NCBI GenBank assembly: GCA_904419525.1
Contig: CAJFRT010000008.1
Location: forward strand, 1 to 64,000
Reading direction: 5' to 3'
Length of the DNA stretch: 64,000 bases
Origin: Candidatus Gallimonas merdae
Lineage (GTDB): Bacteria > Bacillota > Clostridia > Christensenellales > Borkfalkiaceae
Below are positions 16,535-23,869 of this stretch, piece by piece (the first letter of the stretch is position 1; each line of letters starts with the position of its first letter). Below the pieces are notes generated by a model, which searched no databases, was not told where the DNA came from, and was given only the letters and a program-made list of their open reading frames with translations. The position numbers were made by a program, and so were the translations under genes.

Positions 16535-17935
16535 ATGAAAAAATGGATGGCGATCGTCGCGGCCGCCGTGCTCGTGTTCGGTTGCGCGGGGTTTGCGGCG
16601 TGCGCGCCCCGTCAGACGGGAGAGCGCATCGGGGTACAGTCCGTTACATTGAGTCAGACGCAGCTTTCGCTTGCGCCGGGGGAGAGCGAGACGCTCACGG
16701 CAACGGCGCTCCCCAAGGACGCCGCGGACAGGACGGTGACGTGGTCGAGTTCGGACGAAGACGTTGTGACCGTTTCGGGCGGCACGGTGACGGCGCTGGC
16801 CGAGGGGAATGCGACGGTCAGGGCGGCGTGCGGCAGCGTTTTTGCGGAGTGTGCGGTCACGGTCACGCCCGCCTATGGCCCTGTCACCGCGCAGGAGTGG
16901 ACGGCGGCGTTTGATTTTGCGGCGATAGAGAACTTTTCTCTCACCGCACATATGGTGTCGGAGGCGGATGGACTTGACCTCGACCTGGTCGAATACACCG
17001 CAGCGGACGGCAGAGAGCGGCTCGCGCTGCGCACGTCCGGGGAAATGTTCGCCTATACGGAAAAGGCCGAAGAGCCGTCGGATCGCGCGTACGTCACCTA
17101 TCTGCAGGACGGAGGCCCCTGGATCGTGGGCAGCGCCGATACCTCCGCATATGAGGAGTATGTGTCGGGCGTCGTGTCTGTCGTTCTTGCCCCTGTCGTC
17201 ACGGGATATGAATTGTTTGCGGAAAGCTATGACGAGGCACAGGGCTGCTATACGGGGAGCATCGTGATGGACGGGCAGGCGGTGGACGTTGTGCTGCGCT
17301 TTGCGCAGGGGCGGTTGCGCAGCGTCGGTCTCTATGCCGAGCGCGAAGGTCATGACATGTCCTATGAGTTCACATTTGTCTACGGCGGGCAGAGCGTAGA
17401 GCTGCCCGACGAGCGCGTCACGCAGCAGGCATGGACGGAAGCGTTTGACTTTGACGCCTGCGACAACTTTCAGCTCACCCTAATCCGCGGAGCAACGCAG
17501 GAAGGAGCGGGGGATACGCAGATGTTCGTCTGTATCGCGGCAGACGGACGGGCATACCTGAACGGAAATCCGAAGGGAACGTTCGTGAATGCATATGCGC
17601 AAAAGACGGCGGAAGGCGCGTGGCAGGTGTATGAGACCGATGCGAGCGGCACATGGGGGCTGACGCGCACGCAGGCGCAGTCCCTGTACGCCTCGGACAG
17701 CGGCGTCAAGCCGCTTGCCGATGGGCTTGCCGCTGCCTTTGCCGACTTCACTTATGATGAAGAAGATCTTTCCTACCGCGGGGAGGTGACGCTCGGAGGG
17801 ACGGCGCTTTCCTTTGTCGTGAGCATCGTCGGAGGGCGCATCGTACAGGTCGATTGGACGCAGGAGGGCGCGCCCTATTCTCTTCGGCTGGACTACGGCG
17901 GACAGAAAATACAGTTTCCGTTTGCAACGGAATAA
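16535..17935 (+). CDS. Lipoprotein with a bacterial Ig-like (Big_2) domain and duplicated C-terminal module
   Basis: A 466-residue exported protein. The signal peptide (MKKWMAIVAAAVLVFGCAGF) ends in a lipobox FAAC, so it should be lipid-anchored outside the membrane. Residues about 35-112 form a Big_2 domain (VTLSQTQLSLAPGESETLTA; TVTWSSSDEDVVTV). Two related modules follow, each opening with similar sequence: QEWTAAFDFAAIENFSLT and QAWTEAFDFDACDNFQLT. No catalytic motif is seen; binding or adhesion is likely. It has its own promoter and a GGAGG site. Its end abuts a truncated glycosidase gene. Confidence 0.85.
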   Translation: MKKWMAIVAAAVLVFGCAGFAACAPRQTGERIGVQSVTLSQTQLSLAPGESETLTATALPKDAADRTVTWSSSDEDVVTVSGGTVTALAEGNATVRAACGSVFAECAVTVTPAYGPVTAQEWTAAFDFAAIENFSLTAHMVSEADGLDLDLVEYTAADGRERLALRTSGEMFAYTEKAEEPSDRAYVTYLQDGGPWIVGSADTSAYEEYVSGVVSVVLAPVVTGYELFAESYDEAQGCYTGSIVMDGQAVDVVLRFAQGRLRSVGLYAEREGHDMSYEFTFVYGGQSVELPDERVTQQAWTEAFDFDACDNFQLTLIRGATQEGAGDTQMFVCIAADGRAYLNGNPKGTFVNAYAQKTAEGAWQVYETDASGTWGLTRTQAQSLYASDSGVKPLADGLAAAFADFTYDEEDLSYRGEVTLGGTALSFVVSIVGGRIVQVDWTQEGAPYSLRLDYGGQKIQFPFATE

Positions 17936-17937
17936 AT

Positions 17938-18552
17938 CGCAGACAGATCGGACGAATGCGCGCCGCGGCAACCGCCGCGGCGCTCTCGGTCTTTGCGGGC
18001 CTTGCCGACGCGGCCTCCGTCAACGCGGCGCTTTTGAGCAGGGAACCCGTGCGCGGCGTCTCGACCTTCCTCGGCTATTATCTTCTGCGTGCCCGCGGGG
18101 ACGCCGGGGACATCGGCGGAGCGCTCGATCTCGTTCGCACCTATTGGGGCGCGATGCTCGACCTCGGCGCCACGACGTTCTGGGAGGACTTCGACCTTGC
18201 ATGGGCAAAGGGGGCGCTCCCCATCGACGTGCTTCCCGAAAGGGGCGCGTACGACGTGCACGGAGACAACGGAAATTACTGCTACCGCGGGTTCCGTCAT
18301 TCCCTGTGCCACGGCTGGGCGTCCGGGCCCGTGCCCTTCCTGAGCGAATATGTGCTCGGCGTGCGCATCGCAAAGCCGGGCTGTAAAAAGCTGATCATAT
18401 CCCCCGCGCTGGGCGATCTGGAGTGGGCGGAAGGGACCGTCCCTACGCCGTACGGCGACGTGTTCGTCCGGCACGAACGCGACGGGGAAGGGGTGCGCAC
18501 TTGCTTCCGTGCGCCCGATGGGATCGAAATTTCGGTTGCGGAAGGAAAATGA
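17938..18552 (+). pseudogene. 5'-truncated GH78 alpha-L-rhamnosidase remnant
   Basis: The frame encodes only the last part of a GH78 catalytic (alpha/alpha)6 barrel and its C-terminal beta domain: TYWGAMLDLGATTFWEDFDL, then GFRHSLCHGWASGPVPFL, then LEWAEGTVPTPYGDVFV. About 200 residues remain of the 700 or more usual, and the N-terminal catalytic part is missing. The frame stays open back to 17854 inside the lipoprotein gene, but similarity starts only around 17940-18000. No ribosome site or promoter serves it. The reading frame has no internal stop, so the truncation may be recent. Confidence 0.75.
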
Positions 18553-18554
18553 AT

Positions 18555-18592
18555 AAAACGCCCGGCCGTCTGAAAACGGCCGGGCGTTTTTT
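18555..18592. terminator. Bidirectional terminator
   Basis: A 15-bp perfect stem (18555-18569 with 18576-18590) has AAAA at its base on one side and TTTT on the other. It serves both the rhamnosidase remnant and rqcH, which converge here. Confidence 0.9.
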
Positions 18593-20258
18593 ACGTTGTA
18601 AGGTTTTCGGGGGCGGCCTCTGCCAGGGCGGGATCGCCGAGCACCGTTTCAAAGCCGGTGTACGTCACGAATCCCGCCTTGCTGCCCTTTGTCTTTCTGA
18701 CATTTTTCACGGGGCAGCAGTCCACGGGAATTTTATCGCCCTTTCCGGCCGAATACTTTGCGCAGATCCCGGCCGCGTAGGCGATCACGTGCTGCGGCAC
18801 CTGCCGCCCGCGGGAAGCGATCACCACGTGCGCCGAGTGCAGGTTGCGCGCGTGCAGCCACAGGTCGTCCGGGGCGCTCTGGCGGAGCAGGCGGTCGTTC
18901 TGCACGTTGCTGCGCCCCGCGAAGATCCGGAATCCGCCCGCTTCGTAGGCGCGGAAGGGGATCTCGGCGCGCTTTTTCTCTCTGCGTCCCGCCGCAGCCC
19001 TGATGAGGCCGGCGTCCGTCAGCTCTTCCTCTGCCGCCCTCAGGTCGTCGGCGTTTTCCGCCGAACTGAGAAAGGGCAGCAGGCTCTCCAGGTAGGCGAG
19101 CTCTTTTTTTGTCTCCTCCTCCTGCGGGGCAAGGGCCTCCAGCGTCCGCTTCTGTTTCTGGTACCGCCTGAAATACGCCTGTGCGTTCTGCGCGGGGGAA
19201 AGCTGTCTGTCGAGTGTGATCCTGACCGTGCCGCCATTTTCGTCGTAGTAGTTGGGAAGTTCGCATTCCGACATGCCGCGCGCGAGCGCATACAGGTTTG
19301 CGGTCAGCAGTTCGCCCTTCAGGCGCACCGTTTCGGCGTCGGCGGCGGAGCGCTGTTTTTCCGCGATCTGCGCAAGCCGTTTTTCCTGTTTCTTTTTTGC
19401 CTGGCCGACGGCCGAAAGCAGTTTTCTGCGCGCCGCTTCGAGCGCGTTCCTCGTGCGCTTTTTGCGGTAGAACCACGCCTGCGCTTCGGAGAGTGTTTCA
19501 AAGGGAAGGGCGCCTTCCTTCCGCCGCGCAAAAAAGTCGACAACGGCCCCGTCTTTTTCGAGCACACACGGGGAAATTTCATCGGAAAAAATATAGTCGC
19601 GCACGTGTTTTGCCAGATCGCCGCCGCGGAACGTGCGGGCGATCTCCTCTGCCGTGCAGGGGGCAAGGCCGGCCACATGCGTGAACAGAAAGTGCCCAAG
19701 ATCCCCCTCCGCCCGGGCGCAGAGGGCGCGGAGCGCGGCCTCGTCGGCGGGGTTGACCTTGTCCTGCGGCTCCGGAAGAATGTACTTTGCGCCGGGCAGA
19801 ATGAGCCGCTTGCAGGCCTCGTCGGCCGAAGTCGTCTTGAGCGCTCCCAGAATGATGCCGTTCTCCGTCAGCAGCAGATTGGAGTATTTTCCCATGATCT
19901 CGGCGTATAAAATGCGCTCGCATTCGGAAAAATCGGAAATACAGTGCAGGCGAAAGGCGAGAATGCGCTCGAAACCGACCGTGGACACGCTTTCGATCTG
20001 TGCGCCCTGCAGATATTTGCGCAGAAGCATGCAGAAATTGGGCGCGACGAGGGGGTTTTCCTGCTCCTCTTCCGAAAAATAAACGCCGCAGTCGGACGCA
20101 TTTGCGTTGAGCAGCAGTTTAACCGTGCGTTTTCCGGTGTATATAACAATGGAAATTTCTTCGCGCGCGGGCTGATTGATCTTATTGATGCGCCCGCCCG
20201 AGAGCGTCCGATGCAGTTCGTTCGCGTTGAGTCGGAGCGTGAAAGCGTCCTGCGGCAT
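18591..20258 (-). CDS. rqcH: Ribosome quality control protein RqcH (NEMF/Rqc2 family)
   Basis: A 555-residue protein with the NFACT-N domain (about 1-215), a long coiled coil (about 240-420) and the NFACT-R domain near the end (DDLWLHARNLHSAHVVIASR; NVRKTKGSKAGFVTY). RqcH binds stalled 50S subunits and adds alanine tails that mark nascent chains for ClpXP; older names are FbpA or fibronectin-binding protein. A GGAGG site precedes the ATG. It sits opposite tig-clpP-clpX, the machinery that handles the tagged chains. Confidence 0.93.
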   Translation of the reverse strand: MPQDAFTLRLNANELHRTLSGGRINKINQPAREEISIVIYTGKRTVKLLLNANASDCGVYFSEEEQENPLVAPNFCMLLRKYLQGAQIESVSTVGFERILAFRLHCISDFSECERILYAEIMGKYSNLLLTENGIILGALKTTSADEACKRLILPGAKYILPEPQDKVNPADEAALRALCARAEGDLGHFLFTHVAGLAPCTAEEIARTFRGGDLAKHVRDYIFSDEISPCVLEKDGAVVDFFARRKEGALPFETLSEAQAWFYRKKRTRNALEAARRKLLSAVGQAKKKQEKRLAQIAEKQRSAADAETVRLKGELLTANLYALARGMSECELPNYYDENGGTVRITLDRQLSPAQNAQAYFRRYQKQKRTLEALAPQEEETKKELAYLESLLPFLSSAENADDLRAAEEELTDAGLIRAAAGRREKKRAEIPFRAYEAGGFRIFAGRSNVQNDRLLRQSAPDDLWLHARNLHSAHVVIASRGRQVPQHVIAYAAGICAKYSAGKGDKIPVDCCPVKNVRKTKGSKAGFVTYTGFETVLGDPALAEAAPENLTT

Positions 20259-20287
20259 GGTGAATCCTCCCCGGTCTGTCCGCGGTA

Positions 20288-20316
20288 ATTATACCCGAAA
20301 AAAACAAAATTGTAAA
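20288..20316 (-). promoter_or_regulatory. Promoter of rqcH
   Basis: On the minus strand TTTACA (20316-20311) and TATAAT (20293-20288) are 17 bp apart, about 30 bp before the rqcH start. Confidence 0.8.
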
Positions 20317-20348
20317 TAAAAATGCTTTCCTTTCTCGCGCCGATATGG

Positions 20349-20354
20349 TAAAAT
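20349..20354 (+). promoter_or_regulatory. Extended -10 of the tig promoter
   Basis: TAAAAT preceded by ATGG, an extended -10. The -35 (TTTCCT, 17 bp upstream) is weak. It lies about 43 bp before the tig start and is divergent from the rqcH promoter. Confidence 0.55.
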
Positions 20355-20396
20355 GTACTTTGCCGAAAAATTTCACTTGATAATTGGAGTATAAAG

Positions 20397-21812
20397 ATGA
20401 ATTACACAGTCACACCTGCAGAGAAGAGCACCGTCAAGATCGCCATCACGTTCACGCCCGAAGAATGGGCGGCGGCAAACGACAAGGCTTACCTTGAAAA
20501 CCGCAAGAAATTCGCGGTCAACGGATTCCGCAAGGGCAAGGTGCCCAAGCACGTCCTTGAGCTGTATTACGGCAAGGGCCTGTTCTATGAAGACGCGCTC
20601 AACGATCTGTTCGTGGAGCACTATCCCGCCATTCTCGAAAAGGAGAAGGAGGCGTTCACGCCGGTCGGCGATCCCGCCCTCTCCGTCGAGGAGATCTCCG
20701 ACGAGAAGGTCGTGCTCAACGCGGTGACGCCCGTCAAGCCCGATGTGACGATCGAGAAGTACACGGGTATAAAAATCGAGAAATTCGAGTATACTGTTAC
20801 GGACGCCGACGTGGACAAGGACGTCGATGCAACGCGCGAGCGCCTTGCCGAAAGCAAGGAGGTCTCCGACCGTCCCGCCAAGCTCACCGATACCGTCAAC
20901 ATCGATTTCGTGGGCAAGTGCGAGGGCGAGGTGTTCGATGGCGGCTCGGCAAAGGGGCATGACCTGACGCTGGGCTCCGGGCAGTTCATTCCCGGATTCG
21001 AGGACCAGCTGGTCGGCATGAACGTGGGCGAGACGAAGGACGTCAACGTCACCTTCCCCGAAGATTATCAGGCGGAGACGCTCAAGGGCAAGCCGGCGGT
21101 GTTTACGGTCACCGTCAACAAGATCACCGAAAAAGTCCTGCCCGCGCTCGACGAAGAGTTCGCAAAGAAGATGGGTTCGGACAGTGTGGACGCCTATAAG
21201 GCAAAGGTCCGCGAACGCCTTGAAAAGAGCGCCGCTTCCCGTTCGCGCAACGAGACGGAGAATGCGATCATCACCGAGATCGCCAAGGGCGCAAAGGCGG
21301 AGATCCCCGACGCGATGGTCGAAAAGCAGGAGGACTACTCCATGCAGAGAATGGAGTACAGCCTCATGTATCAGGGGATCCGGCTGGACGACTACCTCAA
21401 ATATGTCGGGCAGACGCGCGACGAGTACAAGAAGAACTTTGAGGAAGAGGCGCGCCGCACCGTTCTGCACCAGCTCATCGTCGAAAAGCTCATCAAGGAG
21501 CTGAAGATCGAGGCGAGCGAAGAGGAGATCGCGGAAAAGGTCGCCGAGCAGGCGGCGAGCGTCGGCAAAGAGGCGGAGGAATACCGCAAGACGATGGATC
21601 CCAGACAGCTCGAGTATATCGAGGGGGATATCAAGGTCACCAAGCTGTTCGACTATCTTGAGGCCAACAACGAGATGGTGGCCGCGGCTCCCGCGCAGGA
21701 GGCGCCCGCCGAAAAGCCCGCCAAAAAGACGACTGCCAAAAAATCTTCCGCCAAGACCAAAAAGGCGGAAGCAAAACCCGAAGCTGCAGAGCAGACGGAG
21801 GAGAACAAATAA
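20397..21812 (+). CDS. tig: Trigger factor with extended Lys/Ala-rich tail
   Basis: A 471-residue trigger factor. The ribosome-binding loop GFRKGKVP is near residue 43, the FKBP-type prolyl isomerase domain spans about 155-240 (DFVGKCEGEVFDGGS; FIPGFEDQLVGM), and the helical chaperone arms follow. It binds L23 at the ribosome exit and shields nascent chains. The last 45 residues (after NNEMVAAAPAQEAP) are a low-complexity Ala/Lys/Glu tail not found in most trigger factors. It is followed immediately by clpP, a common gene order. Confidence 0.97.
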   Translation: MNYTVTPAEKSTVKIAITFTPEEWAAANDKAYLENRKKFAVNGFRKGKVPKHVLELYYGKGLFYEDALNDLFVEHYPAILEKEKEAFTPVGDPALSVEEISDEKVVLNAVTPVKPDVTIEKYTGIKIEKFEYTVTDADVDKDVDATRERLAESKEVSDRPAKLTDTVNIDFVGKCEGEVFDGGSAKGHDLTLGSGQFIPGFEDQLVGMNVGETKDVNVTFPEDYQAETLKGKPAVFTVTVNKITEKVLPALDEEFAKKMGSDSVDAYKAKVRERLEKSAASRSRNETENAIITEIAKGAKAEIPDAMVEKQEDYSMQRMEYSLMYQGIRLDDYLKYVGQTRDEYKKNFEEEARRTVLHQLIVEKLIKELKIEASEEEIAEKVAEQAASVGKEAEEYRKTMDPRQLEYIEGDIKVTKLFDYLEANNEMVAAAPAQEAPAEKPAKKTTAKKSSAKTKKAEAKPEAAEQTEENK

Positions 21813-22403
21813 ATGGAAAAGAACGTGCTCATTCCCTATGTCGTGGAACGCACTTCGGGCGGTGAGAGAAGCTACGACCTGTATTCCCGCCTTCTCGAAG
21901 ACCGCGTCATCTTCCTGGGCGGCGAGATCGACGACGCGGTCGCCAACACCGTCGTCGCACAGCTCATCTATCTGGAGAACAAGGACCCGTTCAAGGATAT
22001 CAGCCTGTACATCAACAGTCCCGGCGGCTCCGTTTCGGCGGGAATGGCGATCTATGATACGATGAACTATGTCAAGTGCGACGTGTCCACCATCTGCATC
22101 GGGCTTGCGGCGTCCATGGGGGCGTTCCTGCTTGCCGCGGGTGCAAGGGGCAAGCGGTACGCGCTCAAAAACAGCGAGATCATGATCCACCAGCCTCTGG
22201 GCGGCGCGCAGGGTCAGGCGAGCGACATCAAGATCCAGGCGGAGCACATTCTGCGCATCAAGTCCAAAATGACCAGGATCCTTGCCGAAAACACGGGCAA
22301 GCCCGAGGACGTCATCGAGCGCGACACCGACCGCGACAACTATCTCACGGCGGACGAGGCGCTTGCGTACGGGCTGATCGATAAGGTCTACGAAAAACGG
22401 TAA
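21813..22403 (+). CDS. clpP: ATP-dependent Clp protease proteolytic subunit ClpP
   Basis: A 196-residue serine protease with catalytic Ser101 (GLAASMGAF), His126 (IMIHQPLGG) and Asp175 (DTDRDNYL). Fourteen subunits form the chamber fed by ClpX or ClpC. The start abuts the tig stop, and GGAGGAG within the end of tig serves as ribosome site. Length is typical. Confidence 0.98.
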   Translation: MEKNVLIPYVVERTSGGERSYDLYSRLLEDRVIFLGGEIDDAVANTVVAQLIYLENKDPFKDISLYINSPGGSVSAGMAIYDTMNYVKCDVSTICIGLAASMGAFLLAAGARGKRYALKNSEIMIHQPLGGAQGQASDIKIQAEHILRIKSKMTRILAENTGKPEDVIERDTDRDNYLTADEALAYGLIDKVYEKR

Positions 22404-22585
22404 GGTTCACGCGGTCTCTTTCGTCATTGCAGGGAAAGATTTTCGTTGCCTGCAAGCGGCGTATTTGTACCCTTGTCGGGAGGGAGAACGGGCAGCAGCT
22501 TTGCCGCGGCGGTGTTTTCCCTTAAATCACGGCAAAAATTTTTGCCTTTGCAAAAAGATTTGCGTGAATCAGTCAGGAGTTATTC

Positions 22586-23821
22586 ATGGCAAAATATGAA
22601 CAAGTCTGTTCCTTCTGCGGGAAGGAAAAATCAAAAGTCAAAAAACTGATCGCCGGGCCGGACGGTGTGTTCATCTGCGACGAGTGCGTCGAGCTGTGCC
22701 GCGATATGCTGGCAAAGATGCCCTCAAACAGCGCGCAGGAGGCCGTGGAGCTCAAAAAACCCGCCGAGATCAAGGCGGAGCTCGATCAGTATATCATCGG
22801 CCAGGATAAGGCAAAGCGCGTTCTGTCCGTTGCCGTCTACAATCATTATAAGCGCATCAACGCCATGCTTGCGGGCGAAAAGACGGATGACGGGGTGGAG
22901 ATCGAAAAGAGCAATATCCTTTTGCTCGGCCCGACCGGAAGCGGCAAGACGCTGCTTGCCCGCACGCTTGCCCGCATTCTCAACGTGCCGTTCGCCACGA
23001 GCGACGCGACCACGCTCACCGAAGCGGGGTATGTCGGCGAAGACGTGGAAAACATTCTTCTCAAACTCATTCAGAACGCGGACTACGACATCGAGCGCGC
23101 GCAGCGCGGCATCATCTATATCGACGAGATCGACAAGATCGCAAGAAAGGGTGAGAACGTGTCCATCACGCGCGACGTTTCGGGCGAGGGCGTGCAGCAG
23201 GCCCTTCTGAAGATCATTGAATCGACGGTCGCCAACGTCCCTCCGCAGGGCGGAAGAAAGCACCCCCAGCAGGACTGCATGCGCATCGACACGACGAACA
23301 TTCTGTTTATCTGCGGCGGCGCGTTCGTGGGGCTCGACAAGATCGTCGGCGCCCGCAAGGACGATTCCGGCCTCGGTTTCGGCGGCAAAGTGCGCATGGG
23401 CGAGCATGAGGTGGACTATTCCCTGCTCGAGGACGTCAAGCCGCAGGATCTGACCAAGTTCGGGCTCATCCCCGAATTCGTGGGCCGTATTCCCATCGTC
23501 GTTTCCCTGCAGCCGCTCGACGAGGACGCGCTCGTCAACATTCTCACCAAGCCCAAGAACGCCATCATCAAGCAGTATCAGAAGCTGGTCGGCATGGACG
23601 GCGTCAAGCTGACGGTGGAGGACGGCGCGGTGCGCGAGATCGCAAACACCGCCATTCGCCTGAAGACGGGGGCACGCGGCCTGAGGACGATCATCGAAGG
23701 GCTCATGACGGACGTCATGTACGATATCCCTTCCGAAAAGGACGTAGAGGAAGTCATCATCACGCGCGACTGTGTGACGAAAGGGGAAAAACCCCGCCTT
23801 GTGTTCAAGAAATCTGCATAA
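22586..23821 (+). CDS. clpX: ATP-dependent Clp protease ATP-binding subunit ClpX
   Basis: A 411-residue AAA+ unfoldase. The N-terminal zinc-binding domain has [14 protein letters not shown] and CDECVELC; the AAA+ core has Walker [13 protein letters not shown], Walker [12 protein letters not shown], and a VGFGG-type region (LGFGGKVRM) near the ClpP-binding IGF loop. It selects tagged substrates, including those extended by RqcH, and feeds ClpP. GGAG precedes the ATG. The 182-bp gap from clpP holds no other gene. Confidence 0.98.
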   Translation: MAKYEQVCSFCGKEKSKVKKLIAGPDGVFICDECVELCRDMLAKMPSNSAQEAVELKKPAEIKAELDQYIIGQDKAKRVLSVAVYNHYKRINAMLAGEKTDDGVEIEKSNILLLGPTGSGKTLLARTLARILNVPFATSDATTLTEAGYVGEDVENILLKLIQNADYDIERAQRGIIYIDEIDKIARKGENVSITRDVSGEGVQQALLKIIESTVANVPPQGGRKHPQQDCMRIDTTNILFICGGAFVGLDKIVGARKDDSGLGFGGKVRMGEHEVDYSLLEDVKPQDLTKFGLIPEFVGRIPIVVSLQPLDEDALVNILTKPKNAIIKQYQKLVGMDGVKLTVEDGAVREIANTAIRLKTGARGLRTIIEGLMTDVMYDIPSEKDVEEVIITRDCVTKGEKPRLVFKKSA

Positions 23822-23831
23822 CGTGTTCAGA

Positions 23832-23869
23832 AAAATGCGCCCTGCGGCAGTTGCCGCAGGGCGCATTTT
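23832..23869. terminator. Bidirectional terminator between clpX and the XRE-membrane protein
   Basis: An 18-bp perfect stem (23832-23849 with 23852-23869) with a 2-nt loop and A/T-rich flanks. The two converging genes end on either side. Confidence 0.9.

Noticed and set aside
20373-22247. A 624-codon minus-strand frame
   Set aside because: It is antisense to tig and clpP, both certain.
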